Part shown: one piece after another, positions 48,891 to 59,183 of the stretch
How the letters are laid out: each line of letters begins with the position of its first letter
Numbering within the stretch: the stretch's first letter is position 1
Source of the DNA: Immundisolibacter sp.
GTDB lineage: Bacteria; Pseudomonadota; Gammaproteobacteria; Immundisolibacterales; Immundisolibacteraceae
Direction: 5' to 3'
Assembly: GCF_014359565.1 (NCBI RefSeq)
Contig: NZ_JACIZD010000008.1
Location: 1 to 64,000, forward strand
DNA: 64,000 bases
Made by a program: the position numbers and the translations under genes
Notes under the pieces: generated by a model
What the model saw: only the letters and a program-made list of their open reading frames with translations
Told to the model about the DNA's origin: nothing
Databases searched by the model: none

Positions 48891-50494
48891 CGGGGCGGCG
48901 CTGACTCCGCGGGTCGACAGTCGAACGGCAACTCAGCGGGCACGGCATACGGCCTGCTGGTGTCGATGACGATCGCCAGCGCCTGCTCGTCAGCACCGAG
49001 CGGCCGATAGCGCGCGCGCTGCGCGTCGAGCACGGCCAGATTCGCCTCCGAAGCATCGCCGGCCTGGGCGGCACGGCGCTCCACCCGCTCGCGCAGCACA
49101 TCCGGCGGGGCGCTGCAGGCAAGGATGCGAAACGGCACGGCAAGACTCGCCGCCAGGCGTGCGAAGCGCCGGCGTTCGCCGGCAGCCAGGAAGCTGGCGT
49201 CCACCAGCACCGGCCAGCCGGCGCGAAGCAGCCGCCGCGCCAGACGCGCCAGATGCCGATAGGTGGCGGCGCTGAGCTTGGCCCGGTAAGCGCCCTGATC
49301 GATCCCGGAGCCGGTACGCGCACCCGGCCCGAGTCCCAGCAGGCGCTTGCGCTCCACGTCCGAGCGCAAGCGGATCAGCGGCAGCCGTTCGGCCAGCCAG
49401 TCGGCGTAATGCGTCTTGCCGGAGCCGGCCAGGCCGTGGGTGATGGCCAGCCACGGCTGGCGCGGGCGGATCAGCGTTTCGGCCAGGCGCAGGCAGCCGA
49501 TGCACTCGCGCAGGGCCTGAAAACGCAGACCGGGCGCCTGCGCCCCGGCCGCGCGCAGGCGGGCCACCTTGGCCCGCACCAGCGCCCGGTAGACCTCGAA
49601 AAAGTCGACCAGTGGCACGCCGCCATAGTCGCCGGTGGCCTGCAGGTAGCGGTCGCGGACCCGCCGGGCCAGGTCCGGTCGGCCACGGCGGGCCAGGTCC
49701 ATGGTCAGGAAGGCCAGCTCGCCGTGTACGTCCTGCCAGCGCAGGGCGGGGTCGAATTCGATGGCGTCGAACGGCACAGGGTGGCCGTCCAGCCAGACGA
49801 TGTTGCCAAGGTGCAGGTCGCCGTGACATTCGCGCACCCGGCCGTCGATCCGGCGCCGCACCAGCAGCGCGCGGCGGCGCCGGTATTCGGCCTCGGTCCA
49901 GGCGGCGAGGCGATCCAGTCGCGCGCGGCTGCGTGGACTGGCACCGTCACGCAAGGCGGTGAAGTTATCGCGGGCGGCTTGCACAAGATCGCCGGGGCGG
50001 CCGTAGGGCGAGCCAACCGGCGCCGGTGGTAGGCGCCGGTGAAAGGCCGCGATGCACTCGGCCAGCGCATCGATGTGGGCGCCTTCGAGGTGGCCGCCTG
50101 CGAGCAGGCAATCGAGCGACGCCTCCGGCGGGAAGCGACGCATTTCGACCGCCCAGTCGATAGCCCGGCCGCTGCCGCCCGGGCGCGGGGCCGCGACTGT
50201 GCCGGTGATCGGCATGACGGAAAGATAGAGCTCCGGCGCCAGGCGCCGGTTCAGGCGCAGTTCTTCCCGGCAGAAGTGCCGGCGCTGACGCAGACGGGTG
50301 AAGTCCAGAAAGCCTAGATTGACCGGCTTTTTGAGTTTGTAGGCGCGCTGCGCGGTCAGCAGCACGGCCGAGATGTGGGTTTCGACGACCCTGACCGGGC
50401 CGGCTTCGCGGGCCAGTGTGTCGACCAGCGCGTCCAGCATGCGCCGCCAGCGGGCGCCAGGCTGAGGGCGGGTGGCAGCGCGTTCGGTTGCCAC
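48878..50494 (-). CDS. Fused aminoglycoside-phosphotransferase-like and P-loop kinase protein
   Basis: This 538-residue two-domain protein has an N-terminal half of the APH/choline kinase fold, with [15 protein letters not shown] and the catalytic [15 protein letters not shown]...AIEFDP. The C-terminal half is an AAA/adenylate-kinase-like P-loop domain with [18 protein letters not shown] and later [15 protein letters not shown]. The family is widespread in Proteobacteria and its substrate is unknown; antibiotic resistance should not be assumed. It begins at GTG 50494; ATG 50440 is a possible alternative. It lies 12 bases after hsp20. Confidence 0.85.
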
Positions 50495-50506
50495 CCGCCC
50501 CCCAAT

Positions 50507-51028
50507 TCAGGACGTCTTGATGTCGATTTTCTTCACCTTGCTGTGCGCTTCGGCGCTCTTGGGCACGCTGACGCTGAGCACGCCCTTGCTGAAGTTGGCG
50601 CTGGCCGTGCCGGCGTCGGCATCCGGTGGCAGGCGAAAGCTGCGCGTGAAGCTACCGTAGCTGCGTTCGGTCAGGTGGTAGCCCTTGTCCTTTTCTTCCC
50701 GCTCGGCGCGCTTCTCGCCGCGCACGGTGAGCAGGTCATCCTGCACCTCGATCGAGATGTCCTTCTCGTCGATGCCGGGCAGCTCGGCGCTGATCAGGTA
50801 GCGGTCATCCTGTTCCTTGATGTCCACCGCCGGCATCAGGTCGCCGCCGGTCAGACTCCGCAGCGGTTCGATGTCCAGCGGCCGGCGCAGCGAAGCCCAG
50901 CGCGGAAAATCGGCGAAGAAATCATCGAACAGGCTATCCCAGCGATCGCGCAGGGTGCTCAGCTGTCGGCTGGCGCCGGTCGCCGGGGTGGATTTCCTGA
51001 CTTCGACCTGGGTGGATTTTTCAGCCAT
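50507..51028 (-). CDS. Small heat-shock protein, Hsp20/alpha-crystallin
   Basis: This 173-residue chaperone holds unfolding proteins under heat stress. The N-terminal arm (WDSLFDDFFADFPRW) is followed by the alpha-crystallin domain from about 65: MPAVDIKEQDDRYLISAELPG, split here by no gap, then GYHLTERSYGSFTRSFRLP and ANFSKGVLSVSVPK. The C-terminal IxI-type motif appears as KKIDIKTS. The ATG is preceded by GAGGAG, which can be paired in a 5' UTR hairpin. It is 114 bases after the glutathione transferase gene on the same strand. Confidence 0.95.
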   Translation of the reverse strand: MAEKSTQVEVRKSTPATGASRQLSTLRDRWDSLFDDFFADFPRWASLRRPLDIEPLRSLTGGDLMPAVDIKEQDDRYLISAELPGIDEKDISIEVQDDLLTVRGEKRAEREEKDKGYHLTERSYGSFTRSFRLPPDADAGTASANFSKGVLSVSVPKSAEAHSKVKKIDIKTS

Positions 51029-51035
51029 GGCACGT

Positions 51036-51071
51036 CTCCTCGGGGATGGGCGGAACTGCCGCCCGCAGAGG
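51036..51071 (-). promoter_or_regulatory. Candidate RNA thermometer in the hsp20 leader
   Basis: On the minus strand the leader reads CCTC-tgc-GGGCGG-cagtt-CCGCCC-atcccc-GAGGAG. The inner stem is six perfect G-C pairs. The outer CCTC can pair with GAGG of the ribosome-binding site, so translation could be blocked until the leader melts. This is drawn from sequence complementarity only and is not a match to the ROSE or fourU consensus. Confidence 0.4.
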
Positions 51072-51091
51072 TGGACAAGCCTAGGCGGTCG

Positions 51092-51134
51092 CTCCCGGCG
51101 CGCCCATGATCCGAATCAGCTGGCGCGCCGGGAG
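51092..51134 (-). terminator. Long hairpin between gst and hsp20
   Basis: CTCCCGGCGCGCCA pairs with TGGGCGCGCCGGGAG on the minus strand (14 pairs, one bulged G) around a 14-nt loop. It starts 8 bases after the gst stop and is probably a terminator or attenuator, although it has no T run. Confidence 0.55.
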
Positions 51135-51142
51135 ACTGGGAA

Positions 51143-51757
51143 TCACTTCAGGGACGGCAGTTTCTGCCAGGCCGGACGGGCCGCCACGCGGTTCAGCCAG
51201 GCCATGATGTTCGGGTACTGGTCCACGCCGAGCTGCTTGTAGATGTCGGCCAGCAGCAGCACGGTGGAGACGTTGATGTCGGCCACGCTGAAGCGGTTAC
51301 CGACCAGGTAGTCCTTGCCGGCCAGGCTGTCGTTGAGCACGCGCAGCGGCGCCGGCAGCGTGTCGGTGGCCTCCTTGGCCAGCTCCGGACGACGCTTTTC
51401 CGGCGGATACAGCATGGCGTGGCGCAGGTAGTTGACGACGTAGATTTCCATCTCCAGCGACGCCCACAGCGCCCACTGGAAAACCCGCCCTTCGTCCTCG
51501 ACGCTGGCCGGCCACAGGCTGCCCTGGCCGAATTTCTTGGCCAGGTACATGGCGATCGCCATCGATTCCCAGAGGATGAAATCACCATCCTGCAGCACCG
51601 GCACATGGCCGTTGGGATTGATCTTGAGGAACTCGGGCGTGCGCGACTCGCCGGCTCCCTGGTTGGTCTTGACGTGCTCGTAGGGCACGCCGAGTTCTTC
51701 GAGCGTCCACAGGCAGCGCTGGGCGCGCGACATGTACTGGCCGTAAAGCTTGAGCAT
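51143..51757 (-). CDS. Glutathione S-transferase family protein
   Basis: This 204-residue cytosolic GST begins at ATG 51757 after GAGGAG. The thioredoxin-like N-domain is recognisable: LKLYGQYMSRAQRCLWTLEEL, in two parts, with NPNGHVPVLQDGDFILWES, where the cis-Pro and the Glu-Ser glutathione contacts lie. The helical C-domain contains RFSVADINVSTVLLLADI with the N-capping box Asp. Substrate is unknown. The Ser10/Arg12 area is the likely activating site. Confidence 0.9.
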   Translation of the reverse strand: MLKLYGQYMSRAQRCLWTLEELGVPYEHVKTNQGAGESRTPEFLKINPNGHVPVLQDGDFILWESMAIAMYLAKKFGQGSLWPASVEDEGRVFQWALWASLEMEIYVVNYLRHAMLYPPEKRRPELAKEATDTLPAPLRVLNDSLAGKDYLVGNRFSVADINVSTVLLLADIYKQLGVDQYPNIMAWLNRVAARPAWQKLPSLK

Positions 51758-51859
51758 CGGTGAGTCTCCTCGGGTGGGTGTTGGCAAGCCGCGCAAGCGT
51801 GGCATGGTGCACGCGCACAGCGCAAGCCGGCGCAGCCGCCTGATGTAGCATTTGCCAGC

Positions 51860-52840
51860 ATGGACCGCTTCGACCGCATCTACCGCCTGTACACGCTGTT
51901 CACGACCAGCCGCGAGGCGCGTTCGGCCGCCTCGCTGCAGGCCGACCTCGGCTGCTCGCGGGCCACCTTAATGCGGGCCATCGCCGAGCTGCGCGACCTG
52001 CTGGGCACGCCCCTGGTGTGGGACAGCGCCGCCCGCGGCTATCGGCTGGACGGCGCGGCGCCCCGCGCACAGTTGCCCGGATTGTGGTTCTCGGCCGATG
52101 AATTGCAGGCGCTGCTGCTGGCCCAGAAGCTGCTGTCCGGGCTCGGCGAAGGCCTGATACCGGACCAGATCGACGCCCTTCGCGGACGCATCATGACCCT
52201 GCTGGCGCACGGCGGCGTGGCGCCGCAGCGCGCCGCCGAGGCGCTGCGCATCCTGCCGCTGGGTGGCCGCAGCTGCGATCCAGTGATATTCCGACAGGCG
52301 GTGGCGAGCACCCTGGCCGGGCGTCGAATCGAAATTCGCTACCTGGCCCGCAGCAGCGGGGAAATCAGCACCCGGCTGGTCAGCCCGCAGCGGCTGGTGC
52401 GCTACCGCGACAACTGGTACCTGGATGCCTGGTGCCACTGGCGCGGGGCGCTGCGCAGTTTTGCGATCGACGCCATCGAGGCCCTGCAGGCCACCGATGA
52501 TCCGGCGCAGGACATTCCCCAGACGGAACTGGACGCGCACTTCGGGGCCGCCTACGGCATTTTCGCCGGACCTGCGCCGCAACAGGCAGTGCTGCGCTTT
52601 GCCGCCAGTCGGGCGCGCTGGGTGGCGGCCGAGCGCTGGCATCCGGCGCAGTTCGGGCGCTGGCTGGAGGATGGCCGCTACGAACTGGTGGTGCCCTACG
52701 GCGACCCGACCGAGCTGATCCTGGACATCCTGCGCTACGGGCCGCAGGTGGAAGTGCTGGAACCGCCGTCCCTGCGCGCCGAGGTTTCTGCCCGGCTGCG
52801 TGAAGCGGCGGCGCTGTACGCGGGGGATGGGATCAGCTGA
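51860..52840 (+). CDS. WYL-domain transcriptional regulator
   Basis: This 326-residue regulator has an N-terminal winged helix-turn-helix (DRIYRLYTLFTTSREA, LQADLGCSRATLMRAIAELRD, residues 4-47) and a central WYL domain with EIRYLARSSGEISTRLVSPQ and VRYRDNWYLDAWCHWRGALR, in two parts. A C-terminal WCX-type segment follows. WYL domains sense nucleic acid or nucleotide ligands in several regulators of DNA-damage and defence genes. The gene is divergent from gst by 102 bases, so gst is a possible target. Confidence 0.9.
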   Translation: MDRFDRIYRLYTLFTTSREARSAASLQADLGCSRATLMRAIAELRDLLGTPLVWDSAARGYRLDGAAPRAQLPGLWFSADELQALLLAQKLLSGLGEGLIPDQIDALRGRIMTLLAHGGVAPQRAAEALRILPLGGRSCDPVIFRQAVASTLAGRRIEIRYLARSSGEISTRLVSPQRLVRYRDNWYLDAWCHWRGALRSFAIDAIEALQATDDPAQDIPQTELDAHFGAAYGIFAGPAPQQAVLRFAASRARWVAAERWHPAQFGRWLEDGRYELVVPYGDPTELILDILRYGPQVEVLEPPSLRAEVSARLREAAALYAGDGIS

Positions 52841-52853
52841 GGTCGACGGCCGG

Positions 52854-54254
52854 TCAGTCGCCGAACAATTTGCGCCCGCGGCGACGGGCGCGGTGCTTGC
52901 GCTCCAGCTGACTGGGGGTGAGCACGTTCACGCGCCCGGCGTACGGGTTCTCGCCCTGCTTGGTGACGATGCGTACCGGCGTGCCGGTCAGGCCCAGCGC
53001 CTCGCGAAAGCTGTTTTCCAGGTAGCGCAGGTAATTGGGCGGCAGCTTGTCCACCTGCGTGCCGTGGATGACGATGGTCGGCGGCGCGTGGCCGCCCTGG
53101 TGGGCATAGCGCAGCTTGGCGCGGCGGCCGGCGGCCATCGGCGGCGGATTGGCGGCGACGATGGTCTCCAGCAAACGCGTCAGTTCCGAAGTCGGCGCGC
53201 GCGCCAGTGCGCTGTGCTGCACGGCAAACGCGGCCTTGGTGAGGGCTTTCACGCCGCGACCGTTCTTGGCGCTGATGAACTCGATCGGCGCGAACTCGAC
53301 GAACGGCAGCCGGCGCCGCACTTCCATCCGCAGCGCCTTGCGCGCGGCATCGTCCAGCGTGTCGGACTTGTTCACCGCCAGCACCAGGCCGCGCCCGCGC
53401 TGCAGCGCCTGGCCGGCGATGTGCGCGTCCTGCTCGCTGACGCCAAGCTCGCCGTCCAGCATCAGGATCACCACCTGCGCCTGGTCGATGGCCTGCAGGG
53501 TCTTGATGACGCTGAATTTTTCGATGGCTTCGTGCACCTGCGCCTTGCGCCGCAGGCCGGCGGTATCCAGCAGCACGCATTCGCGCCCATCCAGCACCAC
53601 CGGCACGCGCACGCAGTCGCGGGTGGTGCCCGGCAACGGGCTTTCGATCAGGCGCTGCTGGCCGAGCAGGCGGTTGATCAGCGTGGATTTGCCGGCGTTG
53701 GGCCGACCGACGACGGCAAACACCGGCCGCGGGTCGGCTTCTTCCTCGGCCGCCGGCTCGTCATCCGGAAAACCCGCCAGCACGGTCTCCAGCAGCTCGG
53801 CCACGCCATGGCCGTGGCTGGAGGAGATTGGCCACGGATCGCCCAGGCCGAGCTCGAAAAAATCGGCGCGTACCAGCTCGGCATCGAGATGCTCGGCCTT
53901 GTTGACCGCCAGCCACACCGGCTGGCCGAGGCCGCGCAGGGTGTTGGCAATGCTGCGGTCGTCGGCGGTCAGACCGCCACGGCCATCGACCACCAGGATC
54001 ACCGCGTCGGCCTCCTGCGCCGCCATCAGCGCCTGGGCGCTGACCTTGCCCGACAGTTCCGGGTCTTCGCCCAGCATGCCGCCGGTGTCGACCACCCAGA
54101 ACGGGCGCTCGCCCAGGCGCCCGGCGCCGACCAGGCGGTCGCGGGTGACGCCCGGAAAATCCGCCACCAGCGCGTCGCGACTGCGCGTGAGGCGGTTGAA
54201 CAGGGTCGATTTGCCGACGTTAGGTCGACCCAGCAGGGCGATTACGGGTGTCAC
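52854..54254 (-). CDS. der: Ribosome biogenesis GTPase Der (EngA)
   Basis: This 466-residue essential GTPase acts in 50S subunit assembly. Two tandem G domains are visible: GRPNVGKSTLFNRL at residues 8-21 and GRPNAGKSTLINRLL at about 184, each with DTGG or DTAG (G3) and NKAE or NKSD (G4). The C-terminal KH-like domain contains KLRYAHQGGHAPPTIVIHG, in parts, and a basic tail RKHRARRRGRK. It is the last gene of the hisS-yfgM-bamB-der cluster, 8 bases after bamB. Confidence 0.97.
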   Translation of the reverse strand: MTPVIALLGRPNVGKSTLFNRLTRSRDALVADFPGVTRDRLVGAGRLGERPFWVVDTGGMLGEDPELSGKVSAQALMAAQEADAVILVVDGRGGLTADDRSIANTLRGLGQPVWLAVNKAEHLDAELVRADFFELGLGDPWPISSSHGHGVAELLETVLAGFPDDEPAAEEEADPRPVFAVVGRPNAGKSTLINRLLGQQRLIESPLPGTTRDCVRVPVVLDGRECVLLDTAGLRRKAQVHEAIEKFSVIKTLQAIDQAQVVILMLDGELGVSEQDAHIAGQALQRGRGLVLAVNKSDTLDDAARKALRMEVRRRLPFVEFAPIEFISAKNGRGVKALTKAAFAVQHSALARAPTSELTRLLETIVAANPPPMAAGRRAKLRYAHQGGHAPPTIVIHGTQVDKLPPNYLRYLENSFREALGLTGTPVRIVTKQGENPYAGRVNVLTPSQLERKHRARRRGRKLFGD

Positions 54255-54262
54255 GGCAGTGC

Positions 54263-55501
54263 TCAGTTGGCCGGTCGCAGGGCATACAGGCGCCCTCCTT
54301 CGGACAGGAAGTAGGCCACGCCATCACGCACGTACGGCGTCAGCAGGAAGGCATCCTTGGTCGGCCGCGTGCGTCCGACCAGCGTACCGTCATCGGCCCT
54401 CAGCCAGTGCACGTAGCCTTCGATGTCGGCGACGGCAAGGTAAGAACCCACCACCGCCGGGGCCGTCAGGTGGCGCCCCTTGAGCGCGTCCTGCTCCCAG
54501 TAGACGGCGCCGCTGCGCTGATCGAAGGCACTGATCTTGTCATCGGTGTCGACGCCGTAGACGTTGAAGCTGTCTGCCGCCAGGGCGGTATCGCACGACA
54601 GCTCGCGCGCCCAGCCGACCGTGCCGGTGGCCAGTTCGATGGCGCTGGCGCGTCCCTGATAGGCGCCCGCGAATACTGCGCTGCCTTCGATCACCGGCTG
54701 GCAGTCGGCATCGACCATGCGTTCCAGCTCGGTGCGCCCGCGCGGCTGCACGATCGGCGTGTCCCAGGCCTCGCGGCCGGTGTGCAGATCGACGGCCACC
54801 AGATGTCCGTCGGCAAAGCCGTGCACGGCCAGTGTCGGGGTGGTCAGGGGGGCGCTGCCGCCGCGCAGCGACAGCGTGGGCACATCGCGCTCGATGCTCC
54901 ACTTGCGGGCGCCGTCGGCGCTGCTGAGGCCATACAGGTGGCCATCGCCGGTGGCGACCACCACCACGCCATCACGCGCAGTTGGCGGCGCCAGAATCTC
55001 GCTTTCCAGCGGCACGCGCCAGCGTTCCTTGCCATCGGTCGCCGCGAGCGCGATCAGCTCGCCATTGGCCGTACCGACCAGCACCAGGCCGTCGCCGGCG
55101 CCAACGCCGCCGGTGATGTCATCCTCGAGGCCGGCCTTCCACAGGCGCTTGCCGTCCGCCAGGGCATGGGCGAACACGTCGCGCCGGGACTGGCCGAGTG
55201 TGTAGACGACCTCGCCATCGAAGGCCGGCCAGGGTTTCGGATAGCCATCCGGCGTGCCGTCGGTGATGCGGTGCTCGGCCAGCACCTCGACGGTGATCGA
55301 ACCGGTCAGTTCCGGCAGCTCGGCCGTGATTTCCGGCTTGTCGTTGGCGGTCAGGCGCCCGGCGACGGACTCGCCGGCCCGGTTCACCCCGCGCACGGCC
55401 CCCTTGCCCAGACTGGACACGGTGCCACAAGCCGCGAGCGCAGTGGCCAGCAGGCCGATGGCCAGGAAGCGCACCGGCATTGAAAGGGTTGCATGGATCA
55501 T
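54263..55501 (-). CDS. bamB: Outer-membrane assembly lipoprotein BamB
   Basis: This 412-residue eight-bladed PQQ-type beta propeller is part of the BAM complex. The signal peptide ends TALAACG with Cys25 as lipidation site (Cys18 if the second in-frame ATG is used). Repeated blade motifs such as ITGGVGAGDGLVLVGT, DGVVVVATGDGHLYGLS and GSYLAVADIEGYVHWL are spaced about 40 residues apart. The ATG overlaps the yfgM stop by 4 bases. Position next to yfgM and der is conserved in gammaproteobacteria. Confidence 0.95.
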   Translation of the reverse strand: MIHATLSMPVRFLAIGLLATALAACGTVSSLGKGAVRGVNRAGESVAGRLTANDKPEITAELPELTGSITVEVLAEHRITDGTPDGYPKPWPAFDGEVVYTLGQSRRDVFAHALADGKRLWKAGLEDDITGGVGAGDGLVLVGTANGELIALAATDGKERWRVPLESEILAPPTARDGVVVVATGDGHLYGLSSADGARKWSIERDVPTLSLRGGSAPLTTPTLAVHGFADGHLVAVDLHTGREAWDTPIVQPRGRTELERMVDADCQPVIEGSAVFAGAYQGRASAIELATGTVGWARELSCDTALAADSFNVYGVDTDDKISAFDQRSGAVYWEQDALKGRHLTAPAVVGSYLAVADIEGYVHWLRADDGTLVGRTRPTKDAFLLTPYVRDGVAYFLSEGGRLYALRPAN

Positions 55502-56108
55502 GGCTGGCCCAGCGCATCGAGCTTGAGTTTGATCAGCGCTGCCTGTCCGGACTCGGGCGGCAACCCGGCCAGCGCCTCCTGATAAGCCTGGCGCGCGTCC
55601 TGCAGTCGGTCCTGGGCACGGGCGATGTCACCCCTGAGTTCGGCCAGGGCCGGCGAGGTGGCCGGGATGTCCTTGCCCAGTGCATCCTGCGCAGCCTGCG
55701 CCTTGCCCTGGTCCAGCAGCAGGCGCGCCAGGCGCAGGCTGGCCAGTGCCCGGTCGGTCGGCTCACCGGCATGTTCCACCACCCAGCGCAAGTGTTGCTC
55801 GGCCATGTCGAGCTTGCCTGCCTCGACCGCCTGCTTGGCCTGCGCCAGGGCGACGAAGCTCGCATAGCTGGTGCGCGGATACTGCGCGCGCAACTGCGCG
55901 GCCAGGGCGTCGGCCGTCTGCCCGGCCGGCGGCTGCTGATAGGCGGCGAACAGTGCCGCCGCCTCGGTCGCCTGGCGCTGCTGATAACTGCCGTAAAAAT
56001 GCTTGCCCAGCAGCCCGGCCAGCACGGCCACGATGACGACTGTCAGCAGGCGTCCGTACTGGTCCCACAGGCGGCGCAGGTGTTCGATCTGATCGGCGTC
56101 GGCGGTGC

Positions 56109-56112
<4 letters not shown>
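55498..56112 (-). CDS. yfgM: YfgM-like periplasmic TPR protein
   Basis: This 204-residue protein has one N-terminal helix ([18 protein letters not shown], about 22-39) and a periplasmic TPR domain with [20 protein letters not shown] and [20 protein letters not shown]. YfgM associates with SecYEG and the chaperone PpiD in E. coli. It begins 4 bases inside the hisS stop overlap and ends overlapping bamB. Confidence 0.92.
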
Positions 56113-57395
<1,283 letters not shown>

Positions 57396-57403
57396 GATCG
57401 GTA

Positions 57404-58369
57404 TCAGGGAGTCGTGGCGGGCGGCACAGCGCCGGACGGCGATGTGCCGGGGAATTCGGAAGCCGCCTGCGGCGGCCGGGTGCCCAGCGTCATGCGCACC
57501 ACATGCTGGTCGGCCGGCAACGTGACCGGCTCGCCATTGTAGAAAACGTCGACCGCCGGCGCGTTGCCGAGCAACACCCGCAGCGGCGGCTGTCCGCGCA
57601 CGGTGCGTTCCGGACCCGGGCTGACCAGTTCGTAAACGAGGCGCCGGCCGGCGTGGTCAGTGACTTCCACCCAGCTGACGGCCCGGCTGCGCAGGCGCAG
57701 TTCAGCCTCGCCCTGGCCGGCAGCATCAGAAGCGTGCGCGGCGAGCTGCTGGCCGGCTCCCGGCGACGGCGACGGTGCCGCTTCGGCCGCCGCAGCCGGC
57801 GTCGCCTCAGTGGCGACGACCTGATCTGCACTCGCGCTCGGAGAGTCGGCAATCGCCTCCACCGGCGGCGGGCTTTCCGGCACGGCATCGAGCCGCGGCG
57901 GCTCGGCCGGCACAACACTCGAATCGGCATGCACGGGCGCGGGCTCACCATCCGCTACCGGCGGCTCGCGTCCGGCACCGGCCCAGATGGCTGCCAACAC
58001 CGCGGACGCCAGCACGACCAGCAGCCCACCCACGCGCACCAGCCGGGGGCGCCCGGGGTGCAGTTCGGGAGCACGGCGCAGGGGCGTGGTATGCCCATCG
58101 GCTGACGCCGGCCGGAAACCGCGCAACAGGGCCTGCTCGTCCAGTCCCAGCAGGATCGCGTAGTTGCGCAGCTGCCCGCGGGCGTAGGTGGCTGCCCCAA
58201 ACGGCGCGTAGTCGCCGGCTTCCAGAGCCTCGATCAGTGGCGCACGCAGGCGCAGCCGGTTGGCGGCTTCCGCCGTCGACCAACCGCGCCCGAGGCGGGC
58301 CTGGCGCAGCTGCTCGCCGATCGAAGCGGCAGCCGCCGGCGCCGCGTCATGCTCCACGTCCACGGTCAA
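57404..58369 (-). CDS. rodZ: Cytoskeletal protein RodZ
   Basis: This 321-residue protein anchors MreB to the membrane. The cytoplasmic helix-turn-helix domain is at residues 17-85 ([40 protein letters not shown]). One transmembrane helix (113-131) and a periplasmic domain follow, the latter after a Pro/Ala-rich linker. The C-terminal DUF4115 part has [20 protein letters not shown]. It overlaps pilW by 4 bases. Confidence 0.94.
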   Translation of the reverse strand: MTVDVEHDAAPAAAASIGEQLRQARLGRGWSTAEAANRLRLRAPLIEALEAGDYAPFGAATYARGQLRNYAILLGLDEQALLRGFRPASADGHTTPLRRAPELHPGRPRLVRVGGLLVVLASAVLAAIWAGAGREPPVADGEPAPVHADSSVVPAEPPRLDAVPESPPPVEAIADSPSASADQVVATEATPAAAAEAAPSPSPGAGQQLAAHASDAAGQGEAELRLRSRAVSWVEVTDHAGRRLVYELVSPGPERTVRGQPPLRVLLGNAPAVDVFYNGEPVTLPADQHVVRMTLGTRPPQAASEFPGTSPSGAVPPATTP

Positions 58370-59178
58370 TGCAGCTCTTGCGCTTCGCGCGAATCGGGGA
58401 AACGGTTCTTGAGCAACATGCGGTAGCTGGCAGCCCGGTCCAGGTCGCCGAGAGCCGTTTCCACCTGGATCCCCAGCGCCAACCCGGCCGGCGTCTGACC
58501 GGCGCTGCGGACATAGCGGGCCAGATGCTCACGGGCGGTGCGGGCGTCGCCTTTCTTGAACTGAAGGTCGGCCAGCATCAGGCTGGCCGTTGCAAAGCCC
58601 GGGTCCAGCTGCACGGCGGTCGCCAGGTCGATCTGGGCACGTTCGCCGTCGCCGTGGCGTAGCGCGCACTCGGCGGCGTTGGTATAGGCCAGGGCCGGGG
58701 TCTGGTAAAGCGGGTTCGCAATGGCGCAGCGAAACTGCGCGTCCGCTTCGCGCGCCTTGCCCTGACCGCACAGGTATACCCCGTAGTTGTTGCGGATTTC
58801 GGGGTCGCTGGGCGACAAGGCCAGCGCGCGCTGGTAATGCTCCTCGGCCACCTGCGGTTTGCCCAGCCGCAGCTGCAGCAAGGCCATGGCGGCATGCGCG
58901 CTGGCGTTGCGCGGGTTCAGCTGCAGGCTCTGCTCCAGCTCCCGCAGCGCCACATCGAGCGCCCCCTCCTGCAGGTAACCTGCGCCCAGCGCCATGCGCA
59001 GCTCGGACAGGCGCTCGTTCTTGCTCAGCTTGCGCTCCGGATCGCTGGCAACACGGCTGCAGGTGTCCATGTCGATCGCCAGTTCACCGCCGGACGCGTC
59101 CCGCAGCGCCGGATCGCGCGTGCTGGCGCAACCGGCCAGGACCAGGGCGGCGATCGAGACTGCGACCTGCCTGGGCAT
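58366..59178 (-). CDS. pilW: Type IV pilus biogenesis lipoprotein PilW/PilF
   Basis: This 270-residue lipoprotein has Cys17 after LVLAG and six or so TPR units from about residue 50, including ALREVEQSLQLNPRNASAHA-like segments (here LRELEQSLQLNPRNASAH) and NNYGVYLCGQGKAREADAQF. It acts as the pilotin that places the PilQ secretin in the outer membrane. Its site between rlmN and rodZ is the conserved one. No other pilus genes are in the window. Confidence 0.92.
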   Translation of the reverse strand: MPRQVAVSIAALVLAGCASTRDPALRDASGGELAIDMDTCSRVASDPERKLSKNERLSELRMALGAGYLQEGALDVALRELEQSLQLNPRNASAHAAMALLQLRLGKPQVAEEHYQRALALSPSDPEIRNNYGVYLCGQGKAREADAQFRCAIANPLYQTPALAYTNAAECALRHGDGERAQIDLATAVQLDPGFATASLMLADLQFKKGDARTAREHLARYVRSAGQTPAGLALGIQVETALGDLDRAASYRMLLKNRFPDSREAQELH

Positions 59179-59183
59179 CGGAC

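Noticed and set aside
51029-51090. Heat-shock sigma-32 promoter before hsp20
   Set aside because: CTTGTCC and CCCATCC are present, but the spacing of about 22 bases is too long for a sigma-32 promoter.
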